Source: Paracoccaceae bacterium (GTDB lineage: Bacteria; Pseudomonadota; Alphaproteobacteria; Rhodobacterales; Rhodobacteraceae). From it: a stretch of DNA of 33,472 nucleotides. Under the pieces are notes generated by a model. It saw only the letters and a program-made list of their open reading frames with translations, did no database searches and was not told where the DNA came from. The stretch covers positions 1 to 33,472 of the forward strand of contig JAPPHA010000120.1 in NCBI GenBank assembly GCA_028874915.1, read 5' to 3'. The first letter of the stretch is position 1. Each line of letters opens with the position of its first letter. The translations under genes were made by a program, and so were the position numbers. Below, piece after piece: positions 8,357 to 16,211 of the stretch.

Positions 8357-9352
8357 ATGAACGCTTTCGGCCATTTCCTGCGCCGCCCCGAAGCCGCATC
8401 AATTATCAGCCTCTTGGCCGTGATCGCATTTTACGTGATTTTCGGTGGCGTCGACCTGAGTAAGCTTTTTGGTGCGGCCAGTTGGGTGAACTTTGCGGCC
8501 AATCTCGGAATCGTAGCAATCCCGGTCGGACTCCTGATGATTTCGGGCGAACTGGATATCTCGATTGGCGCAATGATTCCGGCAGGATCGATGACCACCG
8601 CGATCCTATCCGGTTACTACGAACTTCCGATCTTGGTCGGAATGCTGGGCGCACTCAGCGTCGGCGTATTGGTCGGAATCGTGAACGGCCTGCTGACGGT
8701 GCGGACAACGGTGCCATCGCTCATCATCACGCTCGGAACGCTCGTTGCAATGCAAGGCATAATCCTGAGCGCGTCCGTACTCCTGACAGGCAATGCAAGT
8801 GTACCGTTGGACGCACCTGCCTGGGCAAAGTTCGTCTTTGGACAGTTGATCGGAGGTAGCCATCAGATCATCATCATTTGGTGGGTCGTTCTGACGGTCA
8901 TTTTTGCCTTCGTCGTCCACCGGACCCGCTATGGAAACTGGATATTCGCCATGGGGGGTGACCGGGATAGCGCACGCAATTTGGGCATCCCGACAAACAG
9001 GGTTACGGTCATCCTTTTCATTCTGTCCGCAACGTCTGCAGCTTTCGTTGGCATGTGCCAGGCGATCCTGTTCAATTCAGCGCAGGTGTCGGGCGGTATG
9101 AATTTCATCTTCAACGCAATTGTCAGCGTCGTTGCCGGAGGCGTACTTCTGACCGGAGGTTTCGGATCCGTCATCGGCATCTTCGTTGGCACGCTGACTT
9201 TTGCCATCGTTAACCAGGGCATCTATTTCACGCAAATTGACCGCAACTGGTCGAATCTCATAATCGGCGTGATACTTCTGGTCGCAGTTGGCATGAACGA
9301 AACGTTCCGGGAAAAGGCGCTAAGTTACGTGCCGAAAAAAAAGAAGACCTGA
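8357..9352 (+). CDS. Sugar-type ABC transporter permease 2 (RbsC-like)
   Basis: A 331-residue BPD_transp_2 permease, clearly paralogous to the gene before it: it has the same IPVGLLMISGELDISIGA block and the ATPase-contact loop GGDRDSARNLGIPTNR. It begins 12 bases after the first permease's stop. The C-terminus ends in a basic tail rich in lysine. The ATPase gene starts 4 bases after its stop codon. The two permeases are diverged throughout rather than recent copies, consistent with a long-standing heterodimer. Confidence 0.93.
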   Translation: MNAFGHFLRRPEAASIISLLAVIAFYVIFGGVDLSKLFGAASWVNFAANLGIVAIPVGLLMISGELDISIGAMIPAGSMTTAILSGYYELPILVGMLGALSVGVLVGIVNGLLTVRTTVPSLIITLGTLVAMQGIILSASVLLTGNASVPLDAPAWAKFVFGQLIGGSHQIIIIWWVVLTVIFAFVVHRTRYGNWIFAMGGDRDSARNLGIPTNRVTVILFILSATSAAFVGMCQAILFNSAQVSGGMNFIFNAIVSVVAGGVLLTGGFGSVIGIFVGTLTFAIVNQGIYFTQIDRNWSNLIIGVILLVAVGMNETFREKALSYVPKKKKT

Positions 9353-9356
9353 TCCG

Positions 9357-10187
9357 ATGACCGAGAGACCACCGATTCTGGAACTACGCGATATAGACAA
9401 GAGCTTCGGTCCTATTGACGTCCTTCACAAAATTTCTCTCAAAGTGCACGAGGGCGAGGTGCTTTGCCTTCTGGGCGACAACGGCGCTGGCAAGTCGACA
9501 CTTATCAAGACACTTGCAGGTGTGCATAAAGCGACGGCCGGAACGATCTTGATGGACGGAGAACCGGTCGAGTTCAACCGTCCCCGCGATGCCGCCGACC
9601 GCGGCATCGCCACTGTGCACCAGTTCGGCGGCACTTTCCCGCTGATGTCAATTGGTCGATCTTTCTTTGTCGGGGTTGAACCAACGAAGCAATGGGGGCC
9701 GTTCACTGTCTTCGACCGGAAGAAAGCCAACGAGATTGCGGTAAAGGCGGTGCAGGACTTCGGCATTACCCGGATCAACGACGGCGACAGGCTTGTCGGC
9801 GGGCTCTCCGGCGGCGAGCGTCAGTCGCTTGCCATAGCCCGGGCAGTGTACTTTGGCGCCCGTGTGCTGATCTTGGACGAACCCACAGCCGCTCTCGGAG
9901 TGAAACAGGCGGCCCATGCACTTCGAATTGTCAACGAGGCCAAACGGCGCGGACTCGCGGTGATCTTCATCACGCATCAGGTCATGCATGCGCTCGCTGT
10001 CGGCGATCACTTCGCGGTCCTGATCCGTGGTTCCGTGGCCGCCGACTTCCGCAAGAACGAAAAGACTCGTGAAGAAATCACGGACCTGATGGCAGGTGGT
10101 GAATCCATGGCCGATCTCGAAGCCAGCGTCGAGGGTTATGTGGAGTCCCACGAGGGCCGACTGCCGCCGACCAATGCAGACGAGTGA
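9357..10187 (+). CDS. Sugar-type ABC transporter ATP-binding protein (single domain)
   Basis: A 276-residue ABC ATPase that energises the two permeases. Walker A is GDNGAGKST (40-48), the Q-loop Gln is 89 in VHQFGG, the signature is LSGGE (150-154), Walker B is LILDEP (171-176) and the switch His is 207 (ITHQ). It has one nucleotide-binding domain, as in FrcA, rather than the two-domain RbsA/XylG layout usual for sugar importers, so it should work as a homodimer. A hydrophilic C-terminal tail of about 40 residues follows the domain. It starts 4 bases after the second permease, and the dehydrogenase starts 25 bases after its stop, so all lie in one transcript. Confidence 0.94.
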   Translation: MTERPPILELRDIDKSFGPIDVLHKISLKVHEGEVLCLLGDNGAGKSTLIKTLAGVHKATAGTILMDGEPVEFNRPRDAADRGIATVHQFGGTFPLMSIGRSFFVGVEPTKQWGPFTVFDRKKANEIAVKAVQDFGITRINDGDRLVGGLSGGERQSLAIARAVYFGARVLILDEPTAALGVKQAAHALRIVNEAKRRGLAVIFITHQVMHALAVGDHFAVLIRGSVAADFRKNEKTREEITDLMAGGESMADLEASVEGYVESHEGRLPPTNADE

Positions 10188-10212
10188 CCGGAGGTGTCGC
10201 AAAGGAAACGAT

Positions 10213-11217
10213 ATGACAACAAGACTTGCGGTCATCGGCGTGGGTGTCATGGGTTTGGACCACGCCCGGATTGTCGCCGAAAAATTATCTGGAGCGACAC
10301 TACAGGTGGTTTGCGACATGGACGAGGTGCGAGCGCGCAGCGTGGCCGATGCCCTTGACGTCGCTTATGCTACTACCGACCCCGAAATAACGATCTCGCG
10401 TGATGATGTCGATGCGGTGATCTTGGCCAGCCCTGATTTCACCCATGCTTCGCTCTGCAAGGCCTGCATCGCTGCGGGAAAGAAGGTTCTCTGCGAAAAG
10501 CCGTTGTCGCATTCCTCGGCCGAATGCCTCGAGGTCATGGAGGCCGAACAAGCCACGGGCGAAAAATTCGTGCAGCTTGGCTTCATGCGACGCTACGATC
10601 AGTCCTACGTCGAGATGAAACGAACCCTGATCGACGGCACGCTTGGCCGCGCGCTCATGATGCACAACTTTCACCGAAACGTAGAGACGCCCGCGTCCGA
10701 CTTCACTGGCGCCATGGCAATCACCAACTCGGCTCAGCACGAGTTCGACATGGCGCGCTACATTCTCGACTCAGAATACCAGATCATCTCAGCCTTTCAG
10801 CCGAAACGTTCGGACTCGCGTGTCGCACCGGTCATGATGGTACTCAAGACAACGGACGACCAACTCGTGAATATCGAGGTCAACAACAACGCTGCCTACG
10901 GCTATGACATTCGGGCAGAGCTTGTCGGCGAGAAGGGCGCGGTCTCGATGAACAACGTTGCCTATGTCCGCAGCGACATGCTGCTGGCCAGCAGCACGGC
11001 TTACGATATCGACTGGCGCAGACGCTTTGCGGAAGCCTATCGTCGACAGAATCACGATTTCTTGCGTTTCGTCGAAACCGGCGTGTTCTCGACCATCGCA
11101 TCAAGCTGTTGGGATGGATACTGCGCCGCGACAGTGGCCGAAGCAGGTGTGGCCGCACTTGATGAAGGGCGCCAGAAAGCGGTCGATATGATCGATCGTC
11201 CGGCGTTTTATGAATAA
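10213..11217 (+). CDS. Gfo/Idh/MocA oxidoreductase, inositol 2-dehydrogenase-like
   Basis: A 334-residue NAD(P)-dependent dehydrogenase. The Rossmann motif GVGVMG is at residues 9-14 and the family CEKPL motif at 94-98, with the catalytic Lys96. The GFMRRYD block is strongly reminiscent of inositol dehydrogenases (IolG). The active-site stretch reads TNSAQHEFD with the catalytic His at 176, but the residue four positions before it is Asn172, where IolG normally has the catalytic Asp. ATG 10213 follows AAAGGAAA and precedes the Rossmann motif correctly; an extension upstream overlaps the ATPase gene and is rejected. A cyclitol or cyclitol derivative is the likely substrate, matching MocA and IolG relatives. 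The altered residue suggests a shifted substrate. Confidence 0.9.
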   Translation: MTTRLAVIGVGVMGLDHARIVAEKLSGATLQVVCDMDEVRARSVADALDVAYATTDPEITISRDDVDAVILASPDFTHASLCKACIAAGKKVLCEKPLSHSSAECLEVMEAEQATGEKFVQLGFMRRYDQSYVEMKRTLIDGTLGRALMMHNFHRNVETPASDFTGAMAITNSAQHEFDMARYILDSEYQIISAFQPKRSDSRVAPVMMVLKTTDDQLVNIEVNNNAAYGYDIRAELVGEKGAVSMNNVAYVRSDMLLASSTAYDIDWRRRFAEAYRRQNHDFLRFVETGVFSTIASSCWDGYCAATVAEAGVAALDEGRQKAVDMIDRPAFYE

Positions 11218-11298
11218 CGAAAATCAGGTGTCCAACTTGTTGATGGCGATGGTGTTTCCCTTTTTTCACGTTTCGGGCGCCTTGCAAGGACACGGCGC

Positions 11299-11670
11299 AT
11301 GATACTTCGATTTTGTCCGGCTGCCTGCACTGGGTCCGACCTTCCTGCGGGCCACGCGACGGACACGATGGTGAATGTGCCAGTGCAGGCCGCAACGAGC
11401 CTTCCGGAGAACGGAAGTCTGATGGACATTCCAGCCCGGTCGTGGAGCAATGTCACGCTCGGGTTTGGCTTTTACGAGCAACAGTGGAGGCAGTTTTGCT
11501 ATTTCCTGAGGATGTGCGGCGACGACGGCTGGCTTGCAGTCGAACACGAAGATGTTCTTCTGAATTCCCTTGAGGGACTCGAAAAGTCCGTGGCGCTTTT
11601 CAAGAGCGTTATGCCGGCAGCCCCTATCGACTTCAAACTACACGACATTTGGGGAGGCACTCATGGCTGA
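11299..11670 (+). pseudogene. 3' remnant of a sugar phosphate isomerase/epimerase-like gene
   Basis: The last ~100 codons match the C-terminal third of TIM-barrel sugar isomerases/epimerases (PF01261, IolE- and IolI-type): a HATDTMV block resembling HAKD, NGSLMDIPARSW, then LAVEHEDVLLNSLEGLEKSV and a short tail. Full-length family members are around 300-350 residues, but only about 80 bases separate this open frame from the dehydrogenase stop, so the N-terminal two thirds are gone and no N-terminal homology was found. The stop overlaps the ATG of the ferredoxin gene (11663), which implies that the original operon order was dehydrogenase, isomerase, ferredoxin. Likely an internal deletion; an independent short protein is unlikely. 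Confidence 0.75.
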
Positions 11671-11974
11671 ATGGATCGACGCCTGTGCTGCTGATGACAT
11701 CGATCCCGAAGACGTGATCCGCTTTGATCACGACGGGCGAACTTTTGTCATCGTGCGGGATCACGAGGGCGACTACTTTTGCACCGACGGGCTCTGCACC
11801 CACGAAGACGTACACCTGGCCGATGGCCTGGTAGTCGAAAATACCATCGAGTGCCCCAAGCACGCTTCAATCTTTGATGTCAGGACCGGCGAAGTGGAGT
11901 CCCCGCCCGCATGTGAAGACCTCCGAACATATCCAACCAAGGTTGAAGACGGTCGTGTACTGATCGAACTGTAG
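11663..11974 (+). CDS. MocE-family Rieske [2Fe-2S] ferredoxin (copy 1)
   Basis: A 103-residue soluble Rieske ferredoxin. The cluster ligands are Cys45-Thr-His47 and Cys64-Pro-Lys-His67, in CTHEDVHLADG and ECPKHASIFD. It resembles MocE, the ferredoxin of rhizopine catabolism that passes electrons to an oxygenase. ATG 11663 follows GGGGAGG; the open frame extends upstream to 11570 without homology. By my ungapped count it shares about 57 of 103 residues with the second copy downstream. The region after the second ligand pair differs from copy 2 (HASIFD against HNGRFN), which could tune its potential or partner. The likely partner here is the membrane hydroxylase; a reductase must be supplied from elsewhere. 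Confidence 0.92.
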   Translation: MAEWIDACAADDIDPEDVIRFDHDGRTFVIVRDHEGDYFCTDGLCTHEDVHLADGLVVENTIECPKHASIFDVRTGEVESPPACEDLRTYPTKVEDGRVLIEL

Positions 11975-12214
11975 AACATGAAGCAGCCGTTCCAGACAGC
12001 CGCCTGCGACTGGATGCTGCGGAACGACAAGCCTTTCGACCGGTTTGCGAGAGGAATGACAGCGATGGGACTTGGCTCTGGGATTGACCCCGTCTTAGCA
12101 TCGGCGCGCTCGGGAAGACAGAAACGGATTTCACAACCATGGACGGCAATCACAAGGGCCGCCTGCGTTTGACACTTTCGCACCGCATTCAAAACCTGAC
12201 CTTGGGAGAAACTG

Positions 12215-13039
12215 ATGAGTATGTACCATAACCGCCCCCACGTTGAAGACATCCGCAACATGAAGAAACGTGGCGAGAAGATCTCGATGCTCTACGTAAC
12301 CACCTTGGAAGAAGCCTCGGCGGCCGATGCCGCCGGCATCCACATGTTGTCGATCGAGGGCCGGTTCTTCAGCCCCGAGATGCGGGAGGCGGCAGGCAGT
12401 TGCTTTGTCCAGGTCGGGCTACCGTATGGCGGCTGGGGTCAGTTCGAAGGGCGTTACCTTGCAACCGCCGAAGACTACCTTCGCGCGACTTATCATTTCA
12501 CGTCCATGGGCGGTGACTGTTTTTATTGCGCAGCGTCCTATGATATCCAGAAGGCAATGTGCGACAACCACGTGCCGATCGTGGCTCATATCGGCCTCAT
12601 CCCCAGTTATATCACGTGGACGGGCTGGCGCGCCGTGGGAAAAAGGGCGGATGAGGCGGCAAATCTCTGGGAACACGTTCAGCGACTGGAGGCCGTGGGC
12701 TGTTTCGGTGCCGAGCTAGAGGTCGTACCTGACCGCGTCGGGAAATGGATTTCCCAAAACACATCGATGATCATGCTCGGCATGGGCGCGGGGCCCGGTG
12801 CGGATGCGCAGTACCTTTTTGCCGAAGATGTTCTTGGTCACGGCGTCAATCACAAGCCGCGCCATGGGAAGGTTTACCGTAACTTCAAGGCGGAGTTCGA
12901 ACGTCTCCAGAGCGAACGCGTTGCCGCTTTCAAGGAGTTCATCGACGACGTCAACTCTGGGGCCTATCCTGCACCCGAACACGTCGTGCCGATCGAAGAC
13001 GATGAGTTCGATCGGTTCTTGAAGCAAGTGAGTCGATGA
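12215..13039 (+). CDS. PanB-like (ketopantoate hydroxymethyltransferase family) protein, divergent active site
   Basis: A 274-residue protein of the PanB/PEP-mutase-like TIM-barrel family. Conserved PanB landmarks are HIGLIP (125-130), LEVVP with the catalytic-base Glu at 169, GMGAGPGADAQ (189-199) and the C-terminal layout in which a helix precedes SGAYPAPEH. Other key residues are changed: the first metal Asp (GDSLG in PanB) aligns with Glu48, the second (DLPF) with Gly68 in VGLPYGG, and the VKIEGG lysine and glutamate region reads FYCAAS. Authentic PanB transfers a hydroxymethyl group from methylene-folate to a 2-keto acid. Here the C1 chemistry is probably altered or lost. It sits between two MocE ferredoxins in a cyclitol-type cluster, so it is unlikely to serve pantothenate synthesis. 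GGGAG at about 12204 supports the start. Confidence 0.82.
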   Translation: MSMYHNRPHVEDIRNMKKRGEKISMLYVTTLEEASAADAAGIHMLSIEGRFFSPEMREAAGSCFVQVGLPYGGWGQFEGRYLATAEDYLRATYHFTSMGGDCFYCAASYDIQKAMCDNHVPIVAHIGLIPSYITWTGWRAVGKRADEAANLWEHVQRLEAVGCFGAELEVVPDRVGKWISQNTSMIMLGMGAGPGADAQYLFAEDVLGHGVNHKPRHGKVYRNFKAEFERLQSERVAAFKEFIDDVNSGAYPAPEHVVPIEDDEFDRFLKQVSR

Positions 13040-13310
13040 CCGGGACACCTGAAAGTCCGAAACTTCGTGTTCGGCAAGCTAATCGAACAGCGAGGGCGTA
13101 ATATGGGCAGGGGCCTCGCGATGGTCGTCGAGCTTGGTAGTCTTCGTTTTTGCGTTGTCGGCCAGAGCAAAAGTACCAGTAAGATAGCATTTTTCCGATC
13201 AACGTCCGGATGAACTCTGACAACCGAAGTTTGTCCGGAAGGAACTTGACCGGTTGTCGGCAGGCGGCATCGGAGTCATAGTCCGTGCGTGACGGGCGAG
13301 GAGGAATTCC

Positions 13311-13622
13311 ATGGCTGAATGGATCGACGTTTGTTCCGAGGACGACATCGATTTCGAAGACGTCGTGCGTTTCGACCACGGCGGATCCACATATGCTGTC
13401 TACCGATCACCGGACGGCGAGGTCTTCGCCACGGACGGTCTCTGCACGCATGAAGAGGCGCATCTTGCTGACGGCCTCGTGCTCGATGACACCATCGAAT
13501 GTCCGAAGCATAACGGGCGGTTCAACTACAGGACCGGAGCCCCGCTCCGGTCGCCGGTCTGCGTGGCGATCGGAACCTACCCGGCCCGAATGGTGAATGG
13601 ACGGTTCGAGATCCAAATCTGA
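13311..13622 (+). CDS. MocE-family Rieske [2Fe-2S] ferredoxin (copy 2)
   Basis: A 103-residue Rieske ferredoxin, closer to the MocE consensus than copy 1. Ligands are Cys45-Thr-His47 (CTHEEAHLADG) and Cys64-Pro-Lys-His67 (ECPKHNGRFNYRTG). The start has a strong GAGGAGG ribosome site about 8 bases upstream, and the first residues (MAEWID) are identical to copy 1. A gap of about 270 bases with no gene separates it from the PanB-like gene. It is the last gene of the + strand cluster; its stop is only 12 bases from the stop of the convergent hydantoinase B gene. Two different ferredoxins may serve two oxygenation steps or two terminal oxygenases, of which only one is visible here. Confidence 0.93.
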   Translation: MAEWIDVCSEDDIDFEDVVRFDHGGSTYAVYRSPDGEVFATDGLCTHEEAHLADGLVLDDTIECPKHNGRFNYRTGAPLRSPVCVAIGTYPARMVNGRFEIQI

Positions 13623-13634
13623 ACCGGACGGGAG

Positions 13635-15377
13635 TCAGCCCGCTCGGTTTGACGGGGATCCCCAACCGCCGCCATTTGCGGTGCGGATCACCAGCGAGTC
13701 ACCGGCCGCCACGACGAGATCGCTCGCAAATCCGTAATCTTCGCGGTCGCCGTTCGACCGGATGACGGTAAGGCCGTTGGTGCCGCCGTCGTGGCCGCCG
13801 GCGAGCCCCCAGACCGGCAGCCTGTGGCGGCTGAATCCGACGGCGACCGTGGCCTGGCCCCTGGGCCGGTAGCAGATCGTGAGGCCCCGTCCGCCGGAGT
13901 GCCGGCCTTGTCCCGCACCGCCGGCCGATCTCGAGTTCATCCGTTTCCAGGCGACGTCGAGCCCGTAGCGGGCTTCGCAGATTTCGACCGGACAGTTGAA
14001 CGTGTCGCCGTGGCTCGTGGAATACATGCAGTCGAGTCCGTCCCGGTTGGCGGTCGCGCCCCAGCCGCCCATCTGTGGTTCCACCATGGTGTAGCTGCGA
14101 CCGGTTTCCGGGTGGACGCCGGCAACGACCGTACCGCCGATCGTCCCGAAATGCCCGGCGGGAAGCCGCTCCGGAAACGCCCTTGCCAGACAGCGCCAGA
14201 GCATGTCGTAGAGCCGGATCCGGGTCTCGAAATAGAAACCGTGGGGTGCCGGGTCCTCGGCATGGAACACGGTTCCGGGTTCCGTGATCACGTCGAGGGG
14301 GCGAAAGGACGCCTGGGTGGTCGGGAGCGATGGGCCGGTCAGTGCCTTGAACAGCATCTGGGACGCAATGACGGCGCCGTCGCGGCTGGTGTTGTGGGGA
14401 GCGGCCCGCTGCTTCGGGTTGTCGCGAAGATCGACGCGGAAGGCCTCGGTGCCGATGGTGATCCGCGCCCGCCAGATCGCCCCGTCGTCCTGCTCCTCCT
14501 CGATGGCATAGTCTCCTTGCGGCAGGGCGCGGAGGCCGGAGCGGGCCTGCCGCTCGCTCCGGTCGAACAGCGCATCGAGCGCTGCGTTATAGGCGTCGAG
14601 ACCGTAGGTCGCGGCCATTTGTCGGAGTTGCGCCGCCGCCCGGCGTCCGGCGGCGATCTGCGCCCAGAGGTCGCCCGATGCGAACGCCGGAAGGCGGGAA
14701 TTGGCGGCGATGATGTCGAAGACCGGCGTCACGGGCCGCCCGGCATCGAATAGGCGTACGGCAGGAAGCCGCACACCCTCCTGATAGATTTCCCGCGCCG
14801 CCACCGACATCGAGCCCGGCGTCATGCCTCCGATGTCGCTCCAGTGGCCGATCGATGCCACCCAGGCGATCCGGACCCCCGCGTGAAACACCGGTTCGGC
14901 CACGACGACGTCGTTCAGATGGGTCACGCCTCCATAGGTGGGGTCGTTGGTGATGAAAACGTCGCCGTCCCGCACGCCGCCCGGACCGAAGGAATCGTGG
15001 ATCTCCAGGATCCGCCGGACTGCTTTGTCGAGAACCCCGACGAAAGACGGGATTCCGGCACCGGATCCGACAAGGTTCCCGTCCCCGTCCGTGACCCCGG
15101 TTCCGACGTCCAGAACCTCGTGGATGATCGGGCTCATGGCAGTCTTTCTGAGAACCGCAAACATCTCCTCCGCAGCCGAAGTCCAGCCGGCCTGGATTAC
15201 CGCGAGGGTGATGGGATCCGCGGCTACCGGGCCGGTTCGGCCGGTTGCCGGAGGCGTCGATGCCGGGCTGTGCGTTCCCACGGTTCCGGTTCCCTGTCGC
15301 CGTCTGCTCGGGCTCGAGAGGCCCCCGGCTTCACCCGGCCCCGAGAACGATGCGATTGCCGAAAACGTCGGGGTCAT
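13635..15377 (-). CDS. hyuB: Hydantoinase B/oxoprolinase family protein (copy 2)
   Basis: About 580 residues, the B subunit of ATP-dependent N-methylhydantoinase/5-oxoprolinase-type enzymes, which open cyclic amides with the A subunit. Family blocks are DPITLAVIQ near the N-terminus, TNDPTYGGVTHLND, GHWSDIGG and a C-terminal GGGWG. The His-x-x-Asp of THLND plus the His 25 residues after the first His match the metal-ligand spacing I recall for acetone carboxylase, a relative. Copy 1 has HHSD where this has HWSD. The ATG at 15377 overlaps the racemase gene by 47 bases and gives an unusual 50-residue Gly/Pro/Ser-rich N-terminal extension; a GTG at 15281 preceded by AGGGA would remove the overlap and is a good alternative. 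It is the last gene of the unit. Confidence 0.88.
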   Translation of the reverse strand: MTPTFSAIASFSGPGEAGGLSSPSRRRQGTGTVGTHSPASTPPATGRTGPVAADPITLAVIQAGWTSAAEEMFAVLRKTAMSPIIHEVLDVGTGVTDGDGNLVGSGAGIPSFVGVLDKAVRRILEIHDSFGPGGVRDGDVFITNDPTYGGVTHLNDVVVAEPVFHAGVRIAWVASIGHWSDIGGMTPGSMSVAAREIYQEGVRLPAVRLFDAGRPVTPVFDIIAANSRLPAFASGDLWAQIAAGRRAAAQLRQMAATYGLDAYNAALDALFDRSERQARSGLRALPQGDYAIEEEQDDGAIWRARITIGTEAFRVDLRDNPKQRAAPHNTSRDGAVIASQMLFKALTGPSLPTTQASFRPLDVITEPGTVFHAEDPAPHGFYFETRIRLYDMLWRCLARAFPERLPAGHFGTIGGTVVAGVHPETGRSYTMVEPQMGGWGATANRDGLDCMYSTSHGDTFNCPVEICEARYGLDVAWKRMNSRSAGGAGQGRHSGGRGLTICYRPRGQATVAVGFSRHRLPVWGLAGGHDGGTNGLTVIRSNGDREDYGFASDLVVAAGDSLVIRTANGGGWGSPSNRAG

Positions 15378-16152
15378 CAAACCCGCCGAACAGGGCCATC
15401 TCTTCTTCGGAGGGAGCCTCGCACGACCATTTCCGGCTGGGAATCCAACCGTTCAACCGTTTGAGGATCGCCCCGTATTCGGCCCGCCGGAACGCGGCGA
15501 GGGCCGGATCGATGACCGGGACCCCGAGAATGTCCGAGAGGGTTTCATGGAAGCCGATTTCGAGCGTGCAGCCGAGAATGATCGCTTCCGCGTGATCGTC
15601 CTCGACGGCTTTCCGCCCCGCCTCCACCAGGAGCGCGTTGGTTCTCTCGTGATCGGTCTGGAAGTCGTTGACCCCAAGTCCGACGGTATAGAATCCTGAG
15701 AGCCGGTCCGCCATGCCGTTGGCGACGACCGTCGCATGCATCTGGTCCACCCATTTGCGACGCCCGACAATGATTCCGAATCGGTTCGAAAGACTGGCGG
15801 CGATCTCCATCGCCGCGACACAGGGCGCTGTCACCACCATTTCGCCGGAAAGCTCCCCGGCGTCGTGGAGTGCGGTGTCGTAGAAACACCCGATGGCCAG
15901 GGCGTCGAATCCCTCGCGGCCGGCGGCCCGCGCCGCCCGGACAATGCCTGGCGTCACCATGGCTTCATAGGATCGGAACTCGATGTGGGTGAACCGCCCA
16001 CAGGCAGGTGACAGGGAGGTGACGTGAACTTCGGTCCCTGGCAACCGGATGGCGCCGATGGCGTCGGCGAAGACCGCGTCGTAGCCGTCAGTCCCGACCG
16101 GATTGAGATACATGACCCTCAAGGGTGCGCCGTCCGGCGTCATGGTCGTCAT
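15331..16152 (-). CDS. Asp/Glu/hydantoin racemase-family protein
   Basis: A 273-residue member of the PF01177 racemase family. The two catalytic cysteines are present: Cys89 in AIGCFYDT and Cys195 in ILGCTLEIG. Such enzymes interconvert D and L forms by proton removal at the alpha carbon; relatives include hydantoin racemase, aspartate/glutamate racemase and arylmalonate decarboxylase. It is somewhat longer than typical hydantoin racemases because of its C-terminal tail. GAGGA lies just upstream of ATG 16152. Placed between two hydantoinase B genes, it most plausibly racemises the cyclic amide substrate or the amino acid product so that both stereoisomers are used. The exact substrate is not readable from sequence. 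Confidence 0.88.
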   Translation of the reverse strand: MTTMTPDGAPLRVMYLNPVGTDGYDAVFADAIGAIRLPGTEVHVTSLSPACGRFTHIEFRSYEAMVTPGIVRAARAAGREGFDALAIGCFYDTALHDAGELSGEMVVTAPCVAAMEIAASLSNRFGIIVGRRKWVDQMHATVVANGMADRLSGFYTVGLGVNDFQTDHERTNALLVEAGRKAVEDDHAEAIILGCTLEIGFHETLSDILGVPVIDPALAAFRRAEYGAILKRLNGWIPSRKWSCEAPSEEEMALFGGFDDPDVFGNRIVLGAG

Positions 16153-16178
16153 GGTGCAGTCCTCTGTGCTGAATGGGT

Positions 16179-16201
16179 TCGGGCGCCTCCGCCGCGCCCG
16201 A
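16179..16201 (-). terminator. Intercistronic hairpin between hydantoinase B copy 1 and racemase
   Basis: TCGGGCGC (16179-16186) pairs perfectly with GCGCCCGA (16194-16201) around a 7-base loop. No T-run follows on the - strand. It lies in the 59-base gap between two cotranscribed genes, so attenuation or RNA processing is more likely than termination. Confidence 0.5.
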
Positions 16202-16211
16202 CGAAGGTGTC

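Noticed and set aside
11978-12172. 64-codon open frame between the first ferredoxin and the PanB-like gene
   Set aside because: No ribosome site and no recognisable similarity; too short to support.
12215-13039. Calling the gene panB (pantothenate synthesis)
   Set aside because: Key metal and substrate residues are changed and the context is catabolic, so a functional symbol is not justified.
13040-13310. Possible transposase-like fragment on the - strand before the second ferredoxin
   Set aside because: A few residues looked suggestive but no family motif could be confirmed and frames are short.
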